Of a stretch of DNA of 64,000 nucleotides, positions 25,194 through 34,560 are shown one piece after another; the stretch's first letter is position 1; every line of letters begins with the position of its first letter. The notes below the pieces were generated by a model. The model was not told the DNA's origin, made no database searches, and worked only from the letters and a program-made list of their open reading frames with translations. The position numbers and the translations under genes were made by a program. Origin of the DNA: Trichostrongylus colubriformis (lineage: Eukaryota; Nematoda; Chromadorea; Rhabditida; Trichostrongylidae); the NCBI GenBank assembly GCA_963978905.1, contig OZ022260.1:40422259-40486258 (forward strand). Direction: 5' to 3'.

Positions 25194-26078
25194 TTAGGTT
25201 GTCCCAAAAGACTTGTAGGATTTTTTTCGAGCACCATTTTTTATTATTTTTTTTCTTCCAACAAACAACAATTAGGCAACAACGTCTTCACCATTGTTAT
25301 CGATAACACTCTGCGACCTCATAGGAAAATCGTTGATTCTCTCCTCCCGGAACCCTGGGTTCTGGGAGTCGATGATGTCAGCGATCGCCCTTGCAAACAT
25401 GTCATAATCAACGAATTTTCTCTTGGCCAGGAAGGATTCAAGAGGATGGGTAAGGTGATAGTCAGAAGGGGCAATGTCTGGAGAGTATGGCCTGCAGGGC
25501 AGGACATCCCAACCGAGCTCGTGCAGCTTGGCCTGGGTACTTTTCGTGAAATCGGAGGGGGCGTCGTCAAGGGGGGGGGGGTGACCGCGGACCTTTTTTG
25601 GAGCTTTCCTCGAACAGCGACGGCGAGATGCTGGAGCTGGTGGGTGCATACGGTAGCGGTGACTGTCTCACCTTGTACCAGCACTTCATGGAAAAGCATT
25701 CCTTCCGCGTCCCAGAACCAGCACAGTCCTGAGCGTGGTTTGTCTTCCATGTCCATCTCGCCGTTGCTGAACTGGTGAACCAGCGGCGCATGGTCTCGTA
25801 GCTCACACATCCCCTGCCCAATGCAGCGCTTATGGAGTGGCAAGCTTCCGTCGTTCTGGTGCCGCAAGACCGTTCATAGTAGATGACACCGCGAGTTGGG
25901 TGGGTATCGACAACGGGCATTGTAACTCTCTCTAGGGATCTGGTGGGTCAATATATGTTTTTCTAGAAAGCTTAGAGAACGTTTTACTATTTTCCTGAAC
26001 CGCCTAGACCTGCCTCGAAGTGAACAAGAGTTATTGATTTTTTTGGAAAAATCCTACGAGACTTTTGGGACAACCTAA
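25194..26078 (-). mobile_element. Mariner-like element relic, internally deleted (885 bp)
   Basis: The termini are TTAGGTTGTCCCAAAAGACT at the left and its inverse, with two changes, at the right. TA flanks at 25192-25193 and 26079-26080, and the empty site is present at 22497-22539. Coding remnants run right to left: an N-terminal helix-turn-helix part starting near 25920 (TEACHSISAALGRG, then TMRRWF), linker GEMDMEDKPRSG, then directly WFWDAEGMLFHEVL, DDAPSDF, LHELGWDVL and YSPDIAPSDYHL. The third catalytic Asp is visible. The segment with the first catalytic Asp is deleted between linker and WFWD. A run of ten G near 25571 coincides with a frame break. Dead, but its ends could still be mobilised in trans. 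Confidence 0.9.
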
Positions 26079-26119
26079 TAGTTCAACCGACCAACATTCT
26101 AGTAATTAAGAAAATGATT

Positions 26120-26820
26120 ATTGTAAATATAAAGAACCGATAAAACCATAATAGATATGATAACAATTATCTATCAAATACACATTATTTGAATGATTTC
26201 TCCCAATGAAAGTGGTCGACCAAGGAAAAGAAGAATCTAGTCCACACAGGTAAAACAAGAAAACAAAGAATCATGGTAAGTTCTCACAAAACCCTGATAT
26301 CTGTAAAATCCAAATCAGTAAGTTTTAAATGGGCTCAAAATGAATTTATAATTTGGTATTTATAATAATTTAATATTTATATAATTTGGTATTTGGTATA
26401 TAATTTAATACAATTTGGTTTCAATGAACAATCAATAATGGGATTAGATTATGGTGTGTTTATGCTGCGTTGGTGGTTACATGTTTCAATGGGCGTGTGA
26501 CTACTTAATGTGGTGTGGATATGCCAAGGTTTATTCTTATTAACAAACAAATCAAAATATAAATATGTTTACATCTTCAATATTGTTTTTCTCCCTTCCC
26601 TTACTGATGAGCTTAGAGGGAGAATATTCTTTTCTGTTTGGTTTCCGTTTAAGAGCCCGTGCAAAACGGAAACCAAACTAACCCTTTGTTAAAAACAAGT
26701 AAATAATTGTTAAATAGTTATAAAAAATAATTATCTCCTTGAACAATTACTCAATTCGAAACAAACGTAATTGAAAGTGAATGCTTAAATATAAACCTTC
26801 ATTGTTTTGAAAAAACCTTC
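26120..26820. other. A/T-rich DNA with a perfect hairpin
   Basis: No coding motif. It contains the 15-bp-stem hairpin at 26636-26678 and runs of taatttaat-like sequence. It is part of the 5.1-kb insertion. Confidence 0.4.
26636..26678. repeat. Perfect 15-bp inverted repeat with 13-nt loop
   Basis: GTTTGGTTTCCGTTT (26636-26650) pairs with AAACGGAAACCAAAC (26664-26678) without mismatch, around the loop aagagcccgtgca. It could be an RNA hairpin or a target for a DNA-binding protein. No second copy was noticed in the window. Confidence 0.7.
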
Positions 26821-27335
26821 GCAACCACTTCATTTTATTTGAGTGAATATGATGTGTCACCTCAACACGGCAAAATCGGAGATTTCGCCTCCCTCGTTCA
26901 GAACCTTGCTGAGGTTCGTTCACCCTGGGTACCTAAGGGGATTCATATTGGGCGGTGTTCTTAGACATTCCGTTTTTTACGGGTTCACAGCGCCCTCGGT
27001 TTCCGAGAACCAGAACGTGCCATTACCACTGAAACCCTTCCGAAGGCAGACTTGAAGCACGAAAAGTGATACTTCGGATAATAGCAGCGTTGTTCAAGCA
27101 ACAAGAGCTTTGTGACTTCCATGAACCGAAGGGCCAACCCTCAGGAAGTTTTCCACAAAGACCTACCACGGAACCTGGCTCCAGTGTTTTGAGCGAACCT
27201 TGACACCGTAGGTGCTCGACTGCGCCTGCTGAAGGCTCCATATTTTATGAAGGTGACGTAGTGAACCTTAGCTCGTTCCTGCTTTTGGAGAATTATTTTG
27301 GAAATATTTTGCTCCAATATTTCCATCTTTTTTTA
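26821..27335. other. No recognisable gene in the right part of the insertion
   Basis: The base composition is less A/T-rich than its surroundings. Short frames on both strands (26843-27055, 27023-27241) have no recognisable motifs. Confidence 0.3.
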
Positions 27336-27450
27336 TTTCCCTATGTTTTGTATAATGGCCAGTTGTGAGCCGTGAGCCAAATTACTCTTTTTTTGGTTTT
27401 TTTTTTGGCACCCCATAATTGCTAATTGTAAGGAACGCTGTGGATCAATT

Positions 27451-27460
27451 TTACTTTCAG
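27451..27460 (+). promoter_or_regulatory. Conserved splice-acceptor-like site before small frame A1
   Basis: ttactttcag lies six bases before the ATG at 27467. All three A copies keep it (ttttactttcag at 44415-44426; ttttactctcag in A3). TTTCAG is the nematode acceptor consensus, and this spacing from the ATG is typical of spliced-leader addition. Trans-splicing is inferred. Confidence 0.45.
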
Positions 27461-27466
27461 TTTACT

Positions 27467-27589
27467 ATGTATACATTGTGTCGACCTTTCTGGATGCTGC
27501 TCACCATTGCCTTGTGGATTCACATCGCAAATGATGTCATCGCTGACTGGGATGGATACGGTGCGTTTGCAGATTCGCAACATCACTAG
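27467..27589 (+). CDS. Conserved 40-residue hydrophobic peptide, copy A1
   Basis: ATG to TAG encodes 40 residues. The start is charged (MYTLCRPFW), followed by a hydrophobic run (MLLTIALWIHIA) and then NDVIADWDGYGAFAD. A3 encodes exactly 40 residues with the stop at the same place, and A2 keeps the first 36 before a 2-nt loss. The hydrophobic run could be a signal peptide or a membrane anchor. An acceptor-like TTTCAG precedes the ATG by six bases. In A1 the TATA box region is displaced by the 5.1-kb insertion, so this copy may be silent. I do not recognise the family, and downstream splicing at a GTGCGT near 27560 cannot be excluded. Confidence 0.4.
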   Translation: MYTLCRPFWMLLTIALWIHIANDVIADWDGYGAFADSQHH

Positions 27590-27702
27590 CACATTGGAGG
27601 TGGCAATTTGGTTCCTGCCAAGAGTGGGTTTCATTTTCCATGATGTTCTGAAATAAGACCAAATGGGATCGGCAAAGTTTTGATCGCTGGTCACAAGTAT
27701 AA

Positions 27703-27879
27703 AAACCAAAGTTGCAAAATGCCGTTCTGAAGCGAGTTAGGAAGAATCTGCGTAGGATGAATGATCAGCAGGACACCTTGCCGTTGAAGGGTTTTACCAT
27801 CTCCCCATCACTAGTCAGTAAGGCAGTGGTAATGATCGCGATTCTGCAGAAGCTGGGTAACCGGTTTGCTTCGAACTGA
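27703..27879 (+). other. Conserved second open segment of block A, copy A1
   Basis: The segment is open from after a TAA at 27700 to TGA at 27877-27879 and encodes AVLKRVRKNLRR, then LPLKGFTISPSL, then VVMIAILQKLGNRF. Copy A3 keeps the same frame, length and stop (58879-59055). A2 matches until a 2-nt deletion near 44788. It lacks a good in-frame ATG of its own, so if coding it would be a downstream exon. The basic cluster KRVRKNLRR could be a processing site, which is inference. Confidence 0.3.
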
Positions 27880-28900
27880 GGCTGACGTTTTTGCCTTGAC
27901 ATCGTGTTTCATCCTATGAGTGAGTCTACCCGAATATTTGCTGTTTCTTTGCATTGGCACATGCTCATACCAGCGTGTATATAGGCAACCTTTATTTGTG
28001 GTTCTACAGTGGAATGGACTTTTGTTCGCTCGATATTGAAATGGGAAAAAACTACTCCAAACTCTCTCTCTACAACTCACACACGTTAGCATCGCACAAA
28101 CATTACAACAGCGAGAGATGTTACTTTGTTTTATAACAATGATAACATAGTTCTGGACTCCAACATCAGTTAAGTTCCCCTTCATTGAGCGGTTGATCTT
28201 CTCTGCCCCTATCATAATCACTCATTTGCGGACGGACAGACAGAAAGACCGACAGACACACCCACAAACACACAGACAGACAAACAAAGTGGCTGTTTAT
28301 ACATCAGATAGAGACGGCATAGCTTCATCATTCCGAGATTTATGTAGTGTGGTACCGTTATGTCGACGGCAGGAAATAATAGGTGAAAATTACTCAGTGG
28401 TGAGAAGCCATGAAGCCAGTAAGTACGATAAAATCGACTACGCTGCTCACAGCCACCACACAACCACTATCGCTTGAAGGCAGTGGTAGGGGTCGGTTGA
28501 TATTATATCATTTATACAAAGCTTTGATACTGTTCGATGGACGATTTCAACATGAAAGCCGACAAATCAAGCATCATGTAATTTCGATGATGTGGCAGGA
28601 ATAAGATGCAATAGTAATACTCTACTATCACTCCTGTTACTCTTCTCGTCAGCCATAGTTCAGCAAATCCGACCCTAGCCAGCGGGCAACGTCAAAAAGG
28701 CAGAGCCTGTTAAAAAGGCGCCGAAGCCGTTGAAAACGGTGCCACCTCCCGACCTCAGGACACCTCTTTAGTCAAAAACTGAGCCACATAATCTATCTTA
28801 GACTAGTTTTCATTTGGATGACTCGCTTCGTGGGATCCTCATTAGCCTTGTTACCCCTACCTTCGGGTTATTGAATAAATAGTGAGTAAATTTCGTTTCA

Positions 28901-29184
28901 GTCCAGATATCATTATAGGGAAGCCGCCATCAACCGCTGACTTATATGACCATCACAGTAGTACACGAATAATAGTGGCTTTCTACACTTGGACAACCCG
29001 TTCATCGGCACAGCAGTTGACCATACGCGGGTCCCAATTTTTTCCCTGCTTTCGGCCTTGAGCCTCGGTTGTTTAGTGCGGCTACCTCAAAGGCTGCGGC
29101 CATAGTTTGCGCACACGTCATTCGACGCCGTTGTCGGCGCTAAATGACGCTGTTGTCCGCATCGAATGACGGCGGTGTCGAATT
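28901..29184. other. Junction region after block A1, no gene
   Basis: A short stretch near 28880-28930 (tttcgtttcagtccagatat) matches the sequence preceding B2 (46583) and B3 (60932), showing A-B continuity. The rest is unassigned. Confidence 0.4.
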
Positions 29185-29189
29185 CGAAT

Positions 29190-29310
29190 CTTGGCATAGT
29201 AACATACTATGCCATATTCGAATTTGAACTCATTTCTGGGCTCTCGCCGCGATCACCACTTTGTGGCGTGGGGGTCGAGCGTTTTGCAAACGGAGCGCGT
29301 TACCAGATTG
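29190..29310 (-). repeat. tRNA-derived SINE-like fragment, copy 1
   Basis: On the minus strand TGGTAACGCGCTCCG (A-box-like, about 29293-29306) is followed about 70 bases later by GTTCAAATTCGAAT (B-box-like, about 29215-29228). The A- and B-box arrangement is that of RNA polymerase III promoters in tRNA-derived SINEs. A related copy is at 31945-32040, also minus. Confidence 0.4.
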
Positions 29311-29471
29311 ACGCCCAGGTCTGCGTCAATTGAGGCAGACACTGTGCGCAAAATATGACCGCGGCGAAAGGAGCACTAGGTCAATACGTTGTTAGGGTGC
29401 TCCGTCAACATCAAAGAGTCTGCCTAACATAAAGGAGGGCGACGGAGTGTTTCTTTCCTCTCGCGAGAATT

Positions 29472-30680
29472 TCATCGCGCAGTCGTTGAACTCCATTGCC
29501 CGTCATTTCTCATCAGGTGCCCTCCGGTTCGGTGTTTAGCTTCAACGACGTGAATCAGAACTTCCTTCACCAATGATGCAGCCCCGATGTCTAAACTGTG
29601 AAGGCTCAGCTCTCTTTGATGACTTAACGTTGGGCCTACAAGACGACGCTCTATGGATGCGTGGGAGACTTCTGTGATTTTGTTAAGGCCCATGTTTCTC
29701 CGGCATAACTGAGGCCGTGTAGCACTGATGAATTGAGCAGACCTACTCAGCGTTTACAATTTTTGGTATTGTCTTATACTATCTCTTATGGGGTTGAATG
29801 CAGCCCACCCAGCTCTGCGGAGTTTCGACAGTTCTCCCATGAGCGCGTTCTTCATGTTCAGCAGGCTCCCAAGATATACGTACTCGTCGACGTCTCCGAC
29901 GACACATCCTTTCAAGAAGTCGTGGGCGCTACTTGAAAATGAATTCCTTATGACTTTCATTTTCGGTCTTGATGACAAGACCGTAATACTTTTCTTCATC
30001 GTCAGGACGATTCAGCATCTCAGAGGTCTATTCTGGCGAATAGTGCGATATCGTTGGCAAATGGTAGGTGATTAAGACCCACAACCTCGATGTTTATTCC
30101 AGTGTTGTCCCACTCTCAGCGTCGTTTTACGGACTCAAGGAAAGAGTTGAAGAGATTGGGTGATATTGAAATCACCTTGACGTACTCCCCTCTCTACCGC
30201 AACCACAACATTCTTGTGGAGAGGACAGAACACCGTTGTGCAGTCCCGTAGCACGTATACGTAGAGAAGCTCAACACCATGATCATCAAGCCCCTTACAA
30301 ACTTTTTTTGGTTGCACTGAACCAAACGCTTTCTTGTAGTCGATGAAAGCTACCACTAGAGCATGATGCTCGCAACCTGCCCGCTCCATAATGTGTCGAC
30401 AAGTTGCGATGTGATTAAGCATGCTGACTGCAGCGAAAGCGTGCTTGCTCCCCTGGCTGAACCTCTTCCACTGAATCCCACTTCGCACGTGTTTGAACAA
30501 CTCCGATGACACGGTGAAAGTAGTTCCTCCTGATGTCGAGTTATTCGATGTTTCTCTCAGGCCTATCACATCATACTTGGTCCGTCGGGCTTCGTCAATT
30601 GGGGTGGAAAGTTGAGCGGCCGAACTGATGCTGCGACAGCTGTAAGTGCAGGAAATCAGTTGACTCGTCTCCTTTGGTAG
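29472..30680 (-). pseudogene. RTE-type non-LTR retrotransposon relic, internally deleted
   Basis: Minus-strand order: CTYS then TKYDVIGLRET (30560-30650, start of the apurinic endonuclease domain), a jump into RT sequence (about 30480), VAFIDYKKAFGSV (RT motif A), GVRQGD (motif B start), LPFANDIALFA (30040-30065), VDEYVYLGSLLNMKN, GWAAFNPI, RELSLHSLDI and AKHRTGGHLMRND (29500-29640). In RTE elements the active-site motif is FADD. Here the first Asp is Asn (FAND, 30050-30061), and most of the endonuclease domain is deleted. It is dead, with several frame changes. The family assignment is strong from motif order. Confidence 0.85.
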
Positions 30681-30970
30681 CCTGCTACCCTGAAATTTCT
30701 TTGCCTTTGGCTGCTTGCTGATCCAGAGCTACCGGACTGGGCAGGGACAGCTACAGGAGACAAAGGCTGGTATAAGAAGTGGCCGTAGTAGATTTCGCCC
30801 CACAGCATAGCCTTTTTAAGGCGTTCCTGTTGTTCTAGGAGAGCGCGTCTCACCAAGACTTTGGCAACTTGAGTTCTTTGGTCACGGGAGTCGGTATAGG
30901 GTTCCTGCGTAACATTATTCTGATAAAGATTGCGATGCTCGTACATTTTGAGAAAGTAATCCGGGTACAA
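30656..30970 (-). CDS. Unrecognised 104-codon frame upstream of the RTE relic
   Basis: The frame has balanced composition (VLVRRALLEQQERLKKAML, then a Ser/Gly/Gln-rich tail) and ends where the RTE endonuclease motif begins on the same strand. It may be the 5' part of the retroelement or a captured host exon. No domain recognised. Confidence 0.25.
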   Translation of the reverse strand: MYPDYFLKMYEHRNLYQNNVTQEPYTDSRDQRTQVAKVLVRRALLEQQERLKKAMLWGEIYYGHFLYQPLSPVAVPAQSGSSGSASSQRQRNFRVAGYQRRRVN

Positions 30971-31040
30971 GGGACCGCAGCGGTGAATGACTGAATTACA
31001 CCCACCAGTAAAGATTAATCAGAATGATACTGTGGATTAA

Positions 31041-31511
31041 AGGCACACCACGCGATAATCACATTAGTGTCTTACTTTCTTGGGGGAAGTAGGTCCTTAG
31101 ATAGGTGGCCAGGTTGCACCCTTGTTGCGGCTCTGTAGTGCATCCTCGCGGCGATAATCGCGCTCAACCCGAGCCGAGTTGAGCCCATCGAGCCGAATCA
31201 CTCCTGGCCTTAGACGAACAAATTTCCAACGTGGCAGAAGGAAACTTGCGATAAGACAAGATAAGGCGGCGATATCAATAGCGAAGGCAGCTTCAACAGG
31301 GGAAAACAGGTGATACCGTAGCATTTTGCGCGATATCATCGGGCAAAAGCTCTTCTACAATCTCCAATACTCGTACAGGGACTCAATACAGGGGGTTCCA
31401 TTTTTGGTGGATGTGAAGGGAGTTGGTTCATTTTTCTTCACTGGTGGATGAAGCAGGGCCTTTTCCAGTAATACGCACGATAACTCTCACAATTTATCGC
31501 GTGGTGTGCCT
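31041..31511. mobile_element. TTAA-flanked MITE (AGGCACA termini), 471 bp
   Basis: Inverted ends AGGCACACCACGCGATAA are flanked by TTAA at 31037-31040 and 31512-31515, the piggyBac-type target signature. There is no transposase. Internal sequence such as caacgtggcagaagg and ggaaaacaggtgatac is shared, inverted, with the element at 62175-62690, which has AGGCACATTCCAGG ends. Both belong to one non-autonomous family. Confidence 0.7.
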
Positions 31512-31515
31512 TTAA

Positions 31516-31940
31516 TACATTGCACTTCAGTTAGCGCACAATACTGCGCGTATTACATTGATTAGCCTATCCGCTATGTTCGCCTTACCATTCTCATCTA
31601 TCAATATTAGTTTGAAGACAGGAGGGTAGCCGGCTGCACATATGTTGAACCAGTTGCCATCGATTGCTGGTATTGATCAAAGTACAACTATAGCGGTCTA
31701 AAATATATGCGGTTTTCGATATTACAATATTTTTGGTCAACGCTTACATAAGTCATTCGATTCTTTTTCGTTCCGGAGGCAGGTGTTACGCAATGGATTA
31801 AAGTATCTAAGTTGAGTAGGGTGAAGAATGAAGATTGAAATATTCAATAACTCAGAATTCTGGACTTGACCACCCCTGTGCTTTTGGAATTGCCCGACCC
31901 TATGCCTAACCTCACCGCCGGCGGCGGTGGAGTCTGGTAC
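31516..31940. other. No recognisable gene
   Basis: Noncoding stretch between the TTAA MITE and the second SINE-like fragment. Nothing recognisable. Confidence 0.3.
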
Positions 31941-31944
31941 TATG

Positions 31945-32040
31945 CCAAGATTCGAATTCGAATCCATGGCTCACGGCACGATCATCTTACTGTAGCGTGA
32001 GATGATTCGAGCGGTTCGCAAACGGTGCGCACTACCAGAG
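31945..32040 (-). repeat. tRNA-derived SINE-like fragment, copy 2
   Basis: On the minus strand TGGTAGTGCGCACC (32024-32037) and GGATTCGAATTCGAATC (31949-31965) form an A/B-box-like pair. The context (ctatgccaagattcgaattc) is shared with copy 1 at 29190-29310. Confidence 0.4.
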
Positions 32041-32109
32041 CGCCGCCGTTATCGGCGGCAGACACACAATTTTCACTGCGGCGGTACCGGTGTCGGTGCG
32101 CAGAGTATG

Positions 32110-32225
32110 ACCGCGGCCTAGTGCTGTCACAATTCAAGTGATGGGTAACGAAGTTATAGCTCTACGCCATATCACTTTGTGCACACCTGATTCTTTCACT
32201 GAGTCATGAGCTTTTTCTGACTATT
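32110..32225 (+). repeat. B-block upstream flank, copy 1
   Basis: gtgatgggtaacgaag, cacacctgattctttcac and tgagctttttctgac match 61045-61135 in order, where the B3 flank is uninterrupted. In unit 1 it is separated from B1 by a C repeat. Confidence 0.45.
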
Positions 32226-32240
32226 TCAATTTCTTGGTAG

Positions 32241-33515
32241 GTTTGGTCACTTAAAGGCAGCTTTAGGGGAAATTCGCACGAACAGTAACAGAAGTAGTGA
32301 ATATGAAAGCCAAGATGACTAGTAACAGAACAGTGAAGAAAAACGGACGGAATTGGCCAAAAACCCGAGAAATAGGACCCCTCCCCACCGTTGGTATTAG
32401 GCGCGGACGACCTTTCCGTCAAGAGGCGGGTAGTCCGCATAGGTTTTCCATTGGCATTACCAAGACGTAAACATGAAGGGGTGTTAGGAAATGCGACAGC
32501 ATCTATTTCCATGTGGTGAGCTTCAAGCTTAAAGACACCGTAAGGGAGTAATTTTGGCTTACGGTTGAACAGACGTAGTGTGGACGAGTTCAAGTGACCG
32601 CCACTGCACAAACTCGCCAATTTGACGCCTTGGCATGGTGCCAAGAGAAGATGTTTCCATTATAAAGTTGTTCATTCCTTTTACCTTCTCCTTTTTTCTT
32701 TCTTATATTGTTTCTAGATGTACTTACATGAATGTTAATGTAGTTGGGAATGGCCACTCCACTGTGCTGGGAGTCAGGTGCTACAACTAAAGTTGGCCCG
32801 CGGCCGTCTCCTACAGCGGACAACTCGGAACGCCAGTGCGATGATGCGAATGAGGCGCGAATACACACCGCAGCGATGCACTTTTGAGTTCGGGTTTTTT
32901 CACCGATTATCGCTTCTAACCTTCTGCGTTCGTTACGAAATGGTCGTTTCTTTGTATGTTTCTCTTGTTTCGGACCCCTTTCCGGTTCCTTTAAAGTGAC
33001 AAAGCGCGCTGCGATACTCTCACTCCTGCCGATGTCCTTGACCAACCTCACCGTGACGGGTGGGGTCCACGAGGTCGAATTTCCGCTTGGCGGCGGTGCA
33101 CGCGCGGCGCCCCCGTACGACTCGCCGTATCGATTGCCTTTGGTCGCCCGGCCGAGCGTGACGCGTCACGTCTGCGCTTTCCACTCATGCCACACTGCCT
33201 CGTTGAAGGCTGCCATGCCCTGCCACTGGCACTCGACCCGCTGTGCCGCTCATCGCGCGCGGCCGCGCGGAAATTCGACCTCGTGGACCCCACCCCACCG
33301 TGACCAACCACTAATCACGTCGCCTGGAGGCGGACTGCGCTAAACCAAGGCGGCTTGCCCTAACGAGGCCGCCTCCGTCACAGCTCAGGGGGGCGCCTTC
33401 CGCGGGGGATTTCGCCATGCATAGGCCTTTCAGACCCGTAGTTTATCACAAAATGACTCCTTCTGGGATTCCTTATCACCCACATTACCCCAAACACTGT
33501 CTTTAAGAGTTTTTA
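32241..33515 (+). mobile_element. Repeat C copy 3, carrying two insertions
   Basis: C first half 32241-32525 (gtagtgaatatgaaagcc, ccaaaaacccgagaaatagg, gcgacagcatctatttcc) and second half 33000-33515 (aagcgcgctgcgatac, ggatttcgccatgcatagg, cacattaccccaaacactgt) are in normal order. About 475 bp of unknown sequence separates the halves, with a second insertion at 33058-33295. Confidence 0.55.
33058..33295. mobile_element. Mutator-like MITE, 238 bp, 9-bp target duplication
   Basis: Perfect inverted ends GGGTGGGGTCCACGAGGTCG continue to GAATTTCCGC. The nonamer CACCGTGAC flanks both sides (33049-33057 and 33296-33304). The interior (ttgaaggctgccatgccctg) is the inverse of 18340-18365 in the element at 18274-18513, so they are one family. 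Both interrupt repeat C copies at different sites. Perfect ends suggest a recent insertion. Confidence 0.8.
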
Positions 33516-33861
33516 ACTGGATAACATTTTCAATCTCCCCTGCACTGTTTTCTTTCATTATCAGTTGCTTTCAAAAGACAAAAGAAAGAGATATACAAGC
33601 GTCGATCAAAGTTAATTAAAAACCAAAAGCGCATTTATTTTTACCGCTGCTGCTGTTCTGCATATGCGTACAGTACTATGCGTACTCAGCTGGTGTACAT
33701 GCATGACATCTGCGGCACATCATTAACACTTGAGTGATGTAACGACACGTAGCTGCAAAACATCCAAGAGTTTTTTCCCTCGTTTTGCGGGTCCCATAGA
33801 CCAGCAACAGATGACAGAGATGAGTAACAGATTTTCTAATACTACTATCATCAATTTTCAG

Positions 33862-33965
33862 ATGCAGATGCAATATTTGTGGTCAAACACTTCCTCAAAA
33901 TAAACGATACAGTTCTTGAGGGGCTTCAATCGCAGTATATGGGACCTAGAACACCGTTGAATAAA
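33862..33965 (+). CDS. Gene B, exon b, copy B1
   Basis: Acceptor caattttcag precedes it and donor GTTAGT follows. The 104-nt exon encodes ADAIFVVKHFLKINDTVLEG, then LQSQYMGPRTPLNK. B2 and B3 have the same length and phase with similar residues. In B1 the upstream exon a is decayed: its donor reads ATGAGT instead of GTGAGG near 33817. The product is predicted to be a small helical protein without recognised domain. Since exon a is damaged, B1 may be a pseudogene or use another 5' exon. Confidence 0.5.
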
Positions 33966-34560
33966 GTTAGTATGCTTTTACTTTAAATTTCGAATGAGGG
34001 CCACCGAACATATAGGCTTTTAAGGACTTTATGTCATAAGGTGAACAGTGAAGGAAGGATAGTTACGCGGCTGTAACGCAATATCGCCTTTGCGTTCCGT
34101 CGACTGGTCAGTCGTAGTAGAGAAAGCGAAGGCTGCGAGTACTTCACTTCTTCAACATGTGAGAGCAATGGGCATTTCGTAGATGGATATACTGAGAGAG
34201 GATGTGAATTAACGCCTCTGCGTTAGGTGGGAAGAACGAGCTTTACGGCCTGCAAGCACATTCTTGTTCACTAGGCTGAGTTAGAATTAACATCATTTGG
34301 CTCACAAGAGGGCTGAGAAATGTGGAACAAAATCCCGTTCGAATTACACGATTCCTCCTGTAAGCGTTATATGCGGCAGCAAAAAGAGAGCATTTTTGCC
34401 GTGCTAGTTAGTGGGTGTAAGTGGTTCAATGGAAGGCAAAGCAGAATGTTGTGTCTTAATACGCGCTGCAACCCTTCTTTCACATTGACTGGATACTAGA
34501 TGTCCTTGTATATGGAGAGTTGGAAATTACTTTTGCCTTGTATTCGATGGGCGCATTTAA

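Larger units (their letters stand above)
22336..27414. mobile_element. 5.1-kb insertion bounded by GGGGTGCCAA inverted ends
   Basis: Block A1 is interrupted exactly where GGGGTGCCAA (22336) begins, and resumes after TTGGCACCCC (ends 27414). The arms extend imperfectly through A/T runs. The interior includes A/T-rich DNA, a direct repeat pair, a 146-bp satellite array, a mariner relic and a hairpin. I see no transposase belonging to the outer element. It could be a large non-autonomous DNA transposon that accumulated others. The short arms and the uncertain target duplication keep confidence moderate. Confidence 0.45.
27415..28900 (+). repeat. Block A copy 1, right part
   Basis: After the insertion the A order resumes: caattttactttcag, the small frame, tttggttcctgccaagag, the second open segment and the GACAGAC tail (28170-28300). 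It then runs to ggcaacgtcaaaaaggcaga and atcttagactagttttcatt. The same order is seen in A2 to about 45730 and in A3 to about 59560. Confidence 0.7.

Noticed and set aside
25188..25778. 196-codon plus-strand open frame
   Set aside because: It is the antisense of the mariner transposase remnant on the minus strand.
32590..33051. 153-codon minus-strand frame, Arg/Lys-rich
   Set aside because: It spans the junction of unknown insert and repeat C; no other C copy keeps it and no domain is visible.
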